A DNA stretch of 64,000 nt from an uncultured Eubacteriales bacterium (GTDB taxonomy: Bacteria; Bacillota; Clostridia; UBA1381), in contig CAJKHT010000003.1 of NCBI GenBank assembly GCA_905199755.1, positions 1 to 64,000 of the forward strand. Reading direction: 5' to 3'. Of the stretch, positions 1 through 8,988 are shown piece after piece. Under the pieces are notes generated by a model, which was not told where the DNA came from, did not search any database, and saw nothing but the letters and a program-made list of their open reading frames with translations. The translations under genes and the position numbers were made by a program. Every line of letters begins with the position of its first letter. Positions within the stretch are counted from its first letter, which is position 1.

Positions 1-1345
1 TTGCCGCAATACGATCCTTAATTGATGCGGTATCGGTATAGAAGCCGAGTATCGGCTCCGGCTCCGCATCTTCACTGAATTTCTTATACTGCTCCCATTT
101 ATCATGGTCCTCATAATCCCATACATATAAATTATAATTGTTTCCGAGTCTCCAGTCAATACCCGGAGCATATTTTGTGTCGGACGGTGACGATATACCG
201 TCGGGAAGCTTTATTGTATTATCATCAACCTTTACATAATGCTTGCCCTCAATACCGAAATTAAAGAGATTTATGAGATACTTATCCGTATACAGCAAAT
301 TCAGAAGCATCATTGCTCTTTCGGGATTTTTGCTTGTGATTGAAATTGCATTCATTGAACCCATAACACTTGCCGTATTTACATATGCCTTTTCGCTGTA
401 GCCGCAAATCATGTCCTTGCCGGTACTTTTGGTAAGACTTGCCGCAACACCCGGCTTTGACGAGGTGGTAACGAACCAGCCGCGGTTTCCCTTTATAATC
501 TCATCAAATGTTGCACTGACCGTAATTGCGTCCTTATTTATATAGCCTTTCTTATTCCATTCATTGAGTATACGGCATTTATTCTTATATTCCTCGGTTT
601 CTACCCTGTTTACAAATTTATCCGTTGTTGCGTCGTAGCAAACCGATGAGGGGAGACCTGCCACGGAGAAATAGTACTTTTCGCCCTCGGCTGCCGGAAT
701 ATACGGCTCCATCGCACCGTTTTCCGTAAAATACGGAGTGAGCTGCGGCTCATTATTCTTTATGGTTTCCAAAATCGGTTCAAAATCACGCATTGTTTTT
801 ATTGAATCAAGATTTATATTATACTTGTCAACAATATCTTTTCTGAAATAATATGAATTTCCGTAGCCGTATTCCTTATATACCGGCAAGCTGTAAAGCT
901 TATTTTTCACTTTAACACCGTCTAAAAGTACTTTGGGAATGGTGGTCTTTATCTCGGGAGCATATTTATCAATCAAATCATCAAGCTGAACAAATGCGTT
1001 TCTTGATACATTCTGTAAAAGCATTCCCGAATTTATCCATGCAATATCAAAGTTCTCGCTTGAAGAAATCATAACGGGAAGCTTCTGATAAAACGTTGAT
1101 GTATCCAATGCCTCAAGATTTACCGTACAATTGATTTTTTCTTTAAGATATTCGTTTATCTTATCCGTTACCTCCTGCTGGTCGCCCGTTGCATTTGCAT
1201 TTACGGGATACACCATTTTCAGCTCCGCATAAGGCAGTCCGTTTTCGTCCTTGCCTCCGTTTGCGTTTTTCCCGGTACCGCAGCCTGCCGCGGCAAGTAT
1301 TACCGCTGCCGCCAGCACCGTACACATTAATCCTTTTTTCTTCAT
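1..1345 (-). CDS. Sugar ABC transporter substrate-binding lipoprotein (LplA/YtcQ-like), C-terminus cut by window edge
   Basis: The reading frame is open from the ATG at 1345 to the left edge, so the C-terminus is missing. The first residues form a lipoprotein signal peptide with a basic MKKK start and a lipobox LAAAGC, with the lipidated Cys at about residue 22. The mature part has the pattern of large Firmicutes oligosaccharide-binding proteins that partner LplB/YtcP permeases, including a segment reading NPERAMMLLNLLY that is common near the C-terminal half of this family. It is expected to sit outside the membrane and deliver a sugar oligomer to the two permeases encoded just upstream (1390-2304 and 2317-3276). 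It is the last visible gene of cluster A. The substrate cannot be read from the sequence. Confidence is high for the family and none for the ligand. Confidence 0.9.
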   Translation of the reverse strand, partial: MKKKGLMCTVLAAAVILAAAGCGTGKNANGGKDENGLPYAELKMVYPVNANATGDQQEVTDKINEYLKEKINCTVNLEALDTSTFYQKLPVMISSSENFDIAWINSGMLLQNVSRNAFVQLDDLIDKYAPEIKTTIPKVLLDGVKVKNKLYSLPVYKEYGYGNSYYFRKDIVDKYNINLDSIKTMRDFEPILETIKNNEPQLTPYFTENGAMEPYIPAAEGEKYYFSVAGLPSSVCYDATTDKFVNRVETEEYKNKCRILNEWNKKGYINKDAITVSATFDEIIKGNRGWFVTTSSKPGVAASLTKSTGKDMICGYSEKAYVNTASVMGSMNAISITSKNPERAMMLLNLLYTDKYLINLFNFGIEGKHYVKVDDNTIKLPDGISSPSDTKYAPGIDWRLGNNYNLYVWDYEDHDKWEQYKKFSEDAEPEPILGFYTDTASIKDRIAA

Positions 1346-1389
1346 AATTCTGTCCTTTCCGCGCTCACGGCGCTTAATATTTTTTATTA

Positions 1390-2304
1390 TTAACCCTTTA
1401 TTGCTCCCACGGTAAGTCCCTTTACAAAATATTTCTGAAGGAACGGATATACTGCAATTATCGGACCTATTCCGACTATAACCATTGCCATACGCGCCGA
1501 CTCTGCCGGAAGAGTCATTGCCCCGTTCAGCAGCTCCACACTGCCGCTTCCCGCAAGCGATTTCATCAGCTGCATATCGCGCAGCGCCTGCTGCATAACG
1601 TATTGCAGTGTGTACAGCTTGTCATCGGTTATGTAATACAGACTGTTCATCCAGTTGTTCCAGAAGCCGTATATGTTTATCAATCCGTTTACCGCAAGCA
1701 CCGGCAGCGACAGCGGAAGTACAAGCCGCCAGAAAATACCGTTTTCGTTACAGCCGTCTATTTTTGCCGATTCTATAATTTCGTAAGGTATTGAGCTTTG
1801 GAAAAAGGTACGCGTTACAAAAACATAAAATCCTCCTCCCAGTGACGGCAGCACCAATGCCATAAATGTATTTTTGAGCATAAGCACCTTTACATTTACC
1901 AAATATGACGCAACAAATCCGCCGTTAAAAAGCATAAGTATCAATATAAAGGTATTGAAAAACTTTTTATACGGAAAGTCAGGTCTTGAAAGCGGATATG
2001 CATACAATGCTATCATAAGCGTATTGAGTGCCGTACCTGCAACTGTTGACATGATTGTATTCAGATACGCACGCGATAAAAGCTCTCCGTTTTTGAAAAT
2101 AAATCTGTAACCGTCCATGCTGAATTTTGACGGGAGAAATTTATATCCCTCCTGCATAATCGCCGTTTCATCGGTTACCGATATTGCTATAACCAATATA
2201 AACGGCAGTACGCATATAAGCGCTCCCAATATGGCAATCAAATGAAAAATTACCGATGTTCTGTTTGATATGCTGTTGATTTCATGTTTTATCTTCATAG
2301 CCAT
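1390..2304 (-). CDS. ABC sugar transporter permease, YtcP/CarB type (MalG-like)
   Basis: This 304-residue inner-membrane protein has about six hydrophobic segments. It carries the EAA loop that docks the ATPase (around residues 175-205, with SAKIDGC followed by the LVLPLSLP stretch). The C-terminus KYFVKGLTVGAIKG is the hallmark ending of YtcP-type permeases and is shared by two other genes in this window (28935-29855 and the partial gene at 63701). GGAGG lies 6 bases before the ATG at 2304. The gene follows the LplB-type permease by 12 bases and precedes the binding lipoprotein by 44 bases, so the three form one importer. No ATPase gene is present, so a shared MsmX-type ATPase encoded elsewhere is inferred. 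Confidence 0.93.
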   Translation of the reverse strand: MAMKIKHEINSISNRTSVIFHLIAILGALICVLPFILVIAISVTDETAIMQEGYKFLPSKFSMDGYRFIFKNGELLSRAYLNTIMSTVAGTALNTLMIALYAYPLSRPDFPYKKFFNTFILILMLFNGGFVASYLVNVKVLMLKNTFMALVLPSLGGGFYVFVTRTFFQSSIPYEIIESAKIDGCNENGIFWRLVLPLSLPVLAVNGLINIYGFWNNWMNSLYYITDDKLYTLQYVMQQALRDMQLMKSLAGSGSVELLNGAMTLPAESARMAMVIVGIGPIIAVYPFLQKYFVKGLTVGAIKG

Positions 2305-2316
2305 TCGCTCCCTCCG

Positions 2317-3276
2317 TCAGAATATCGCATTTTCGCTGTCCACCAGCTTAACAACCCAGTTCGACAGCACTACCAAAAGGCAGCCGACAACGGACTGCAA
2401 AAATCCCACTGCCGATGACATTCCTATATCACCGAGCTGAGTCAGCGAACGGTAAACATATGTGTCAATAACATCTGTGGCAGGATAAAGCTGCGGCGAG
2501 TTCATCGGCACCTGATAAAACAGTCCGAAATCGCCTTTTATAATATTTCCGAGCGACAGTATCAGTGTTATTATTATTACCGAGCTCATCATAGGCAGAG
2601 TTATGTAACGTATCTGCTGCCCTTTTGTTGCTCCGTCCATCATGCCTGCCTCAAATACGGTTGTATCCATTCCGGCAAGAGCGGCAAGATATATAATTGA
2701 ATTATATCCCACGCTGCTCCACATTTTTATGACTACCAAAAGTATCCGCCAGTCATTCGGACTGCTGTACCAATCCTTTTCCGGGAGTCCCGCCATTTCC
2801 ATAAGCTTTGTTACAAATCCGTGCTGCGGTGACAAAAATGCATAAACTATATAGCTTACAACAACCATTGAAAGGAAATACGGCAAAATCAAAAAGGTCT
2901 GATACATTTTTGCCATAAATCTGCTTCGTATTTCATTAAGCATTATTGCAAGCGCTACCGACATTGCCATTCCCAGGAAAATGAAAATCAGATTATACAC
3001 AATGGTATTTCCGAGGATATGCCATATATCACTGCTTGCAAACAGAAATTTAAAATTCTGAAAGCCTACCCAGTCACTTCCGAAAAGTCCTTTTGAATAA
3101 TCGACATTCTTAAAAGCAATAGTCAAGCCGAAAAGCGGCAGATAACCGTTAAGAATCTGGACAATTACCAGAGGCAGCATCATTATCAGCAGCGCCTTAT
3201 ATTTCCACATCCTGCTCAGTCCTGCCGCGAATACGCTTTTATTTACGCGCTTTGTTTTTGCTAACTCTTTTTCCAT
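2317..3276 (-). CDS. ABC sugar transporter permease, LplB type (MalF-like)
   Basis: The product is 319 residues from the chosen ATG at 3276, which has AAAGGA 9 bases upstream. An earlier in-frame start at 3306 would overlap the preceding stop and lacks a ribosome site. Hydrophobic segments, the phrase PLFGLTIAFKNVDY near the N-terminus and the EAA loop (FEAGMMDGATKGQQIRYITLP) are typical of the LplB family of oligosaccharide permeases. It should pair with the YtcP-type permease directly downstream to form the membrane channel of the cluster A importer. The upstream neighbour is a secreted multidomain protein (3303-6065). Confidence 0.93.
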   Translation of the reverse strand: MEKELAKTKRVNKSVFAAGLSRMWKYKALLIMMLPLVIVQILNGYLPLFGLTIAFKNVDYSKGLFGSDWVGFQNFKFLFASSDIWHILGNTIVYNLIFIFLGMAMSVALAIMLNEIRSRFMAKMYQTFLILPYFLSMVVVSYIVYAFLSPQHGFVTKLMEMAGLPEKDWYSSPNDWRILLVVIKMWSSVGYNSIIYLAALAGMDTTVFEAGMMDGATKGQQIRYITLPMMSSVIIITLILSLGNIIKGDFGLFYQVPMNSPQLYPATDVIDTYVYRSLTQLGDIGMSSAVGFLQSVVGCLLVVLSNWVVKLVDSENAIF

Positions 3277-3302
3277 TACAGTCAATCCTTTATTATATAG
3301 TA

Positions 3303-6065
3303 TCAATTAAATGCCCAATACCGATTATCGGTTATGCGGTACATACCGAGTCCAGATATTCTCATTTCGCCGCTCATGCCGCTGTCCTTTGATATTCTTA
3401 CGTATCTTGCCCGAACGGCAGGGAATTTGTTTTGTATATATCTGAGATTTCCGCGGTTAAGCGTACTTCCCGAGGCAACATCAGCAAAGTCTGCTCCGTC
3501 CTCCGACACCGAAACGGTGTATCTGTAATCCATTGTGCCGTCTTCCGACTTGCAAAAAGACATCTGAACAAAATCAATATCTGCCGCTTCACCCATATCA
3601 ACGGTTATGCTGCTTCCGTTTCCACTTGTTTCCCAGAACGTTTGCGCATCACCGTCACATATATTTCCGATGCTTTCCGTATTGCCGCTTGCCGTAATAT
3701 TCTGCGGATAATAATTTATTTTGTTGTATACCGTTTCCGCACGCTCGGTAAAATGCAGTCCCGATGCATCAAACACAAAATCCTGTGCAATCGATTCCAC
3801 CGGTGCCGACAGGAAATAGCCCTTTATATAACAACTTTCCGCCGACGGAACATTAAAGCTTTTTGAAACGGTTTTCCGTTCATTTGCCGAAACGGTCTCT
3901 TCGCCGTACTGAAGCATAGTATCATAACCCGACGCATCTTTTTCGTATAATCCCATTGCAAAGGTTATCGGCTCCGTTCCGTAATTTCCCGTATCCATTG
4001 AAAATGTAATTTTTCCCGGTTTAAGCTGTTCCGTTCTGCCGTTTGCTGCGGAAAATTCAAAGGTATCTCGGTACATCATGTGCTTTTCAAGCTCTCCCGT
4101 TCTGAATGAGACTGTATCATTTGCAAGTTCCTCACCGTCCTCACTTAAAATTCCGTTTAAGCTTAACTTATACTCGGTATTTTCCGCAAGCGCACCGCAC
4201 TGTGACATATCTATCTTAAATCCGTCTTCACTCACATCATATACCCTCATATTCTCCGTATACGGTTCAAGCATTACACAATCGCTGTTTATCGTAGCGG
4301 CATCCGCCTTTATCTGCGGAAATTTCACCTCTATGTTATCAAGCGATACGGGGGACACATTCGTTTGTCCCTCAATGTCTGCCGTGAACTTGAATTTTGG
4401 TATAACCGTCAGGGATATATCGTCAAATCCGGCGGTAAGATAATAGTCTCTGCTGCCGCGTCCGTCCGAGCGTATTCTGAAAGTCGTAAGCTTATTCGGA
4501 TCAAAGTCCTCCGGACACCATGACATTGAATCCACACTTGATTCCGTGATTTCTTCTGTATCCTCATTCTTGATTTTCACCGACATTTTCTGCTCGGAAA
4601 AATCAAATTCACATTCAAAATCGTACCATGTGCCTGTGGTGAGGCGCAGATTTCCCACACGGCTCACGGCACTGTCCGCACTGTCCCATGAGGAACGGAA
4701 CGATTTTAAGTCATCAACCGGCTTTTTAAACAGTAAAACTCTGTCGGGCCAGAAGTACATAAGCGGTACACTGTTTATATTATCGTTATTATTTCCGGCA
4801 CCCGTCTGAGAAAGCAAAATCATAATTCCCGGATGATCCGTATCTCCCGGCTCACCCATTTTCGTTCTGAACGATGCCTTTATTTTGTCGCCGCTTAAAA
4901 CTCCTCTTTCAAACGGACCTATGTCAATATTGTTTCTTCCCCATGATTTGTCAACCTTTATGCGGATATATCTGTTCCCGTTTTCCTCCTCCGCAAGATC
5001 TATAAAACCTCGGTTTTTGTTTGTAAGGCTCGGTGTCATTGTTATGCTTTTGTAATTTGCGGGAAGTGTTCCGTAGTTCATAACCGGCGGATAATCAATA
5101 CCGTTTGTGTTTGCCAGCTGCGCCTGTGCCTCAAACGGCTCATAGCTTTCGAAATCATCATAAAACGGCATTTGCTTTGAAAGCTGCATGCCCTCTTCAT
5201 CTTTATAAAAGCTTAAATCCTTATAATACACTACAGATTTTCCGTTATGGTTCGTATCCGAATCATAATGCGAATATCTGAAGCGTGTAAGCTCCGATGC
5301 ATTAAATTCATGCGTTAAAATCAGTGTTGTTGTTTTTGAGGTTTCTATGTACGTTCCGTCATCTCTTTCACCCATAAGCGTAACGGTAAGATTGTTTGCG
5401 CTTTCGGTAAAATCATAAGTACACCTTATCGTGTACCATTTATCGGGTGACATTACAAAGGTTTCGTTGCTGTCGGGGTCCGTAAGCAGTGTACTGCTCG
5501 TGGCTTCCGAATTATTTGCAATTCGTATACTGCCCTGCACCATGAAAAACAGCTTGATTGTATCATTTACATCATTGCCGTTTGTTCCCAAGGCATTCTT
5601 TGCAATTTCGGCATATACACGCGGTACGGCACTGCCGTCACCCGAAACCGTTTCATCTGCTTTAAAACGCATTTCGGTTGTAAATCTGCTGCTTAAAAGT
5701 CCCGGCTCAAACTCGCCTATATCAAAATTCAGTCTTGAGCTGTAATTTCTGGTGGATTTTATCATTCTTTCCACACCGTCAAAATATGTTTCAATTGTGC
5801 CTTTCCAACCCGAATTTGCCGCTTTCGTTATGGTTGTTCCGTCATAAGCCTCAGGCAGCTCGCCGTTTAACATTTCGGGAGCCGCATCCTCCGCAACGCT
5901 CCCCGAACGTGCGGCTGCGGTAAATTCACCGCAGCTTTCAAAATCGTCAAAATACGGAAATTGCAGATAATCGGGTTTTTCGTTTGCCAAAGCCGACGGT
6001 GGCAGCTGCACAGCAAGCATAAACACGCCAAGCAGCAATGCCGCGATTTTATTGTTCTTCTTCAT
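3303..6065 (-). CDS. Secreted multidomain protein: two LamG/jelly-roll domains, Ig-like domain, C-terminal F5/8 (discoidin) domain
   Basis: The product is 920 residues. The ATG at 6065 is chosen because GGAG lies 6 bases upstream; starts further out at 6101 have no ribosome site. Residues 1-27 form a signal peptide ending near ALA. Two similar beta-sandwich units follow, each opening with a DDFES motif (about residues 40-290 and 300-560) and each containing a WYxxxCxxDF strand typical of concanavalin-like LamG folds. Then come an Ig-like segment (about 570-660), a further beta domain, and an F5/8 type C domain (about 780-905) with WETSGNGSSITVDMG. I see no catalytic signature and no SLH repeat, so it is probably a soluble glycan-binding protein. 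It lies between the SLH pair and the importer of cluster A. Confidence 0.8.
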   Translation of the reverse strand: MKKNNKIAALLLGVFMLAVQLPPSALANEKPDYLQFPYFDDFESCGEFTAAARSGSVAEDAAPEMLNGELPEAYDGTTITKAANSGWKGTIETYFDGVERMIKSTRNYSSRLNFDIGEFEPGLLSSRFTTEMRFKADETVSGDGSAVPRVYAEIAKNALGTNGNDVNDTIKLFFMVQGSIRIANNSEATSSTLLTDPDSNETFVMSPDKWYTIRCTYDFTESANNLTVTLMGERDDGTYIETSKTTTLILTHEFNASELTRFRYSHYDSDTNHNGKSVVYYKDLSFYKDEEGMQLSKQMPFYDDFESYEPFEAQAQLANTNGIDYPPVMNYGTLPANYKSITMTPSLTNKNRGFIDLAEEENGNRYIRIKVDKSWGRNNIDIGPFERGVLSGDKIKASFRTKMGEPGDTDHPGIMILLSQTGAGNNNDNINSVPLMYFWPDRVLLFKKPVDDLKSFRSSWDSADSAVSRVGNLRLTTGTWYDFECEFDFSEQKMSVKIKNEDTEEITESSVDSMSWCPEDFDPNKLTTFRIRSDGRGSRDYYLTAGFDDISLTVIPKFKFTADIEGQTNVSPVSLDNIEVKFPQIKADAATINSDCVMLEPYTENMRVYDVSEDGFKIDMSQCGALAENTEYKLSLNGILSEDGEELANDTVSFRTGELEKHMMYRDTFEFSAANGRTEQLKPGKITFSMDTGNYGTEPITFAMGLYEKDASGYDTMLQYGEETVSANERKTVSKSFNVPSAESCYIKGYFLSAPVESIAQDFVFDASGLHFTERAETVYNKINYYPQNITASGNTESIGNICDGDAQTFWETSGNGSSITVDMGEAADIDFVQMSFCKSEDGTMDYRYTVSVSEDGADFADVASGSTLNRGNLRYIQNKFPAVRARYVRISKDSGMSGEMRISGLGMYRITDNRYWAFN

Positions 6066-6104
6066 CATACTCTCCATTCTGCCGCCGATTGCGGCATACA
6101 TTTA

Positions 6105-8969
6105 TCAGTTCCAAGAAACATCATCCTTACTGTAAAGAATGACAGTACCCGGACGATAATCAACCGTAAACACAAGTGCATAATCGTACTCACTCTTTGT
6201 CTGCTGATATGCATTTATATCCGCAGCAGAAACCTTTTCCGCAGTCTTGCTGTCCGCATTGTAACGGTATATTTCATATTTGCTTATATCGTAGCGTTCA
6301 ATGCTTGCCTGCGCTTTCTGTGACAGATTTGCCATGCTGTCGTTTACAAGTATTCCTCCGTCATTATTTGCCGAATTGTCATTATCGCGGTATTTCTGAA
6401 TTTGATTCACAACCGCAATAATGTTGTTTTCTTTACTGTACACACCGCCGAAAATTGCTCTTGCACCGCCGTTCGTAAACAAAATATTTGAATTTCTGAG
6501 GTCAGGCGCATTGCCGAGTCCCTGACGCGGCAGTCTGTTTTCATCATGCTTGTAAACCATATGTATTACATCAATATTTGCGTTTGTGTTCGTTCCGAAC
6601 CGAATTACATCACCGGGGCTTAAATCCCCGAAATTTTCAATGCTTGCCGATTCCACGCATTTCGTAATCACATGCCCGTCCTGAAATATGCTGATACAGT
6701 CACGGACATTTTCATCCATATCCAGTCCCGTTGACTTTTTAAGATATATTCCCGCTGCCGTTCCCTTATCAATCTCCGATGTATTTTTTGAATACACGGG
6801 AGATGAATATATACAAACCGCTTCGGGAATAAGCTTTTGCACATTTGATGTGTATGCACGTATTGTATGGTCAAGGTCTATTTTAAGCTGACCTGCCGGA
6901 AGTACGGCATATGTTGATAAATCATTTGCTCCCGACACCGGCGGAAGATAGAAGAAAAGAGTACTGCTGTCAACAACTATTTTTCCTCCGAAGGTATTGG
7001 CTCTGTATATCAGATTTGCCGGATCGGTTGCCTCTTGCACACCGTCAATCTGTTCTTTCAGCTTCATTACATGAAGCGTCTGTTCATTCTCATTGGGTTC
7101 GGGTGCATTAAGATACGGTGTATCAAGCTGTATCAGATTTCCGTCACTGTTTATTCTGTACTTTACAAGTATCTCTTTTCTGAGAACGTTTCCGCCGTTA
7201 TCCCTGCCGTTAAGCGTTCCCGAAATCTGCGTCATTTTATTAATAATATTTTCCGTACCCTTATATGTTTTGCCGTCAATCGTTATTTTGTTTTCTGCAT
7301 TGATAATTTCAATGTCGCCGCTTGCGCGCATAATTTTAAAACGCACATCGCTTCCGTCATCGCTTTTAAAATAATTTATTATCAGTCCGTATGTAAGCCC
7401 GGTATTCTTGGATTTATCCTTTGCAAGCGCTATCCGTCCGGCTTTATCCAATGTGAAAAATGCCTTGTCACCCGATGACAGCCCGATTGTTTCATCAGTT
7501 CTGTCTACGCAGTAAAATCCCGTATCCGGCACGATTTCATAGCTTTCGCCGTTTATTGTCAGAAGATATTTTTCGCCGTCCTTTGAAATTGAGGAAATTT
7601 CTCCCGTAATCACATCGGTACAGAGATACATCTCAATGTTCTGCAAATCCTTGCTTTCCGCCGCCGCAAGAACATCATTTTCATTAAGACTCGTCCATAA
7701 AATGTTTTCACCCTTATCGTTTTTCAGCGTATATGTTTTATCGGGGTTTATTTTTATTGAAGAACCGTTTTTATCGAGTATTTCAAAATACTGTGACTGC
7801 GCAGTTTTGCCCGATTCGCTGTCAAGCGTGCGCACAGAGCTTACAATCAGATTGTGATATGCATGAATATCCATTACATCATATCTTCCGTCACTGTCAT
7901 TGTCGGTAAGCTCTATTGTTCCGTAATATTTTCTCGTACCCGTATCATCACGGAACAGAATATCATTTTTTGAAAAGTCAAGCACTTTTCCGTTATATAT
8001 AACATCAGCCATTGATGAAAGCTTGTATTCCGCCGATTTGGAACCCCGGTAATACTTAAGCACCTTTCCGTCAAAGCTGTCGATGTCTTCACTGTTCAGT
8101 ATTACTGTTTCCGTACGTTTTTCCGCTTTTATATATATAAGCTCATCGGGAGTACCCTCCTTATAAAAGAACTCTGTTTTTCTTCCCAAAAGCTTTGCGC
8201 CGTTTTCGGTCTTATCCTCATATCCCGCGCCGTCAATTTCAAGCATTCCTTTGGCAATTCCCGTTCCGCCCTCCAAATCCGTAACCGAATTTGCCGTCAC
8301 CTTACCCGTTTTACGCAGGATTTCACGTGTTTTATACAAAAGAGTTTTATCGTATTTTTCGCTGTAAACCATTCCGTTTTTATCGGTGCCCGACGGCTCC
8401 ATAACATATGCGGACATTGTATTCCACAAAAGCTCTGCCGCGTTCTCCCGAGTTATACCGCCGTTTTCGCCGGCACCCACACCGTCCAGAAGATTTTTTT
8501 CATAACCCACCTTAAAGTATCCTCCCGGATAACCGCCCGCAGCTTCGGCATATTGCTTATATCCCAGAAGAACCACCGCACTTTTCAGTGCCTCCTCCAT
8601 AAGAATCGGCTTTGACGGTGAGAATGTTCCGTCTCCGCTGCCGACCATAATCCCTGCCTGTTTGAGCAGTGCAATACTTTCGGCATTGGGATCGTCCTCC
8701 GAAACATCGGAAAATGTTATTTCATACGGGCCGCTCGGAATATTGTACGCTCCTGCCAGCCAGCCTGCAAATTCGCCCCGCGTAATCAAATCGTCATAAC
8801 GGAAATCCGAATACGGATTATCCTTTATAATTCCGAGTCCGTACAGATATTCCGCACCTTCGCTTACTGAATTTTCCGTACCGTCCGTTTCCGCAAATAT
8901 CGTTATCTGCGGTATTGCCATTGCCGCCGCAAGCAGCAGCGCCAGCATTTTTAAACATCTGTTTTTCAT
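6105..8969 (-). CDS. Surface protein with N-terminal SLH repeats, cassette type N (cluster A copy)
   Basis: The product is 954 residues with a signal peptide (1-26, cleavage near IFA). Three degenerate SLH repeats span about residues 35-190; their markers are DLITRGEF, FSPSKPILMEEALK and GGITRENAAELL. SLH repeats bind pyruvylated secondary cell-wall polymer, so the protein is anchored at the cell surface. The remaining 760 residues are beta-rich and match no family I recognise. The protein is collinear with 26378-28906 and 50135-52780: a GGYPxGY motif falls at residue 145, 145 and 144, and a (V/F)IxNGK/R motif at about residue 326, 326 and 330. It lies 19 bases after an SLH-C protein (8989-10725). 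The ribosome site is AAAGGGG. The function of the body is unknown; glycan capture is inferred from context. Confidence 0.85.
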   Translation of the reverse strand: MKNRCLKMLALLLAAAMAIPQITIFAETDGTENSVSEGAEYLYGLGIIKDNPYSDFRYDDLITRGEFAGWLAGAYNIPSGPYEITFSDVSEDDPNAESIALLKQAGIMVGSGDGTFSPSKPILMEEALKSAVVLLGYKQYAEAAGGYPGGYFKVGYEKNLLDGVGAGENGGITRENAAELLWNTMSAYVMEPSGTDKNGMVYSEKYDKTLLYKTREILRKTGKVTANSVTDLEGGTGIAKGMLEIDGAGYEDKTENGAKLLGRKTEFFYKEGTPDELIYIKAEKRTETVILNSEDIDSFDGKVLKYYRGSKSAEYKLSSMADVIYNGKVLDFSKNDILFRDDTGTRKYYGTIELTDNDSDGRYDVMDIHAYHNLIVSSVRTLDSESGKTAQSQYFEILDKNGSSIKINPDKTYTLKNDKGENILWTSLNENDVLAAAESKDLQNIEMYLCTDVITGEISSISKDGEKYLLTINGESYEIVPDTGFYCVDRTDETIGLSSGDKAFFTLDKAGRIALAKDKSKNTGLTYGLIINYFKSDDGSDVRFKIMRASGDIEIINAENKITIDGKTYKGTENIINKMTQISGTLNGRDNGGNVLRKEILVKYRINSDGNLIQLDTPYLNAPEPNENEQTLHVMKLKEQIDGVQEATDPANLIYRANTFGGKIVVDSSTLFFYLPPVSGANDLSTYAVLPAGQLKIDLDHTIRAYTSNVQKLIPEAVCIYSSPVYSKNTSEIDKGTAAGIYLKKSTGLDMDENVRDCISIFQDGHVITKCVESASIENFGDLSPGDVIRFGTNTNANIDVIHMVYKHDENRLPRQGLGNAPDLRNSNILFTNGGARAIFGGVYSKENNIIAVVNQIQKYRDNDNSANNDGGILVNDSMANLSQKAQASIERYDISKYEIYRYNADSKTAEKVSAADINAYQQTKSEYDYALVFTVDYRPGTVILYSKDDVSWN

Positions 8970-8988
8970 CAGGAAACCCCTTTCAAAA

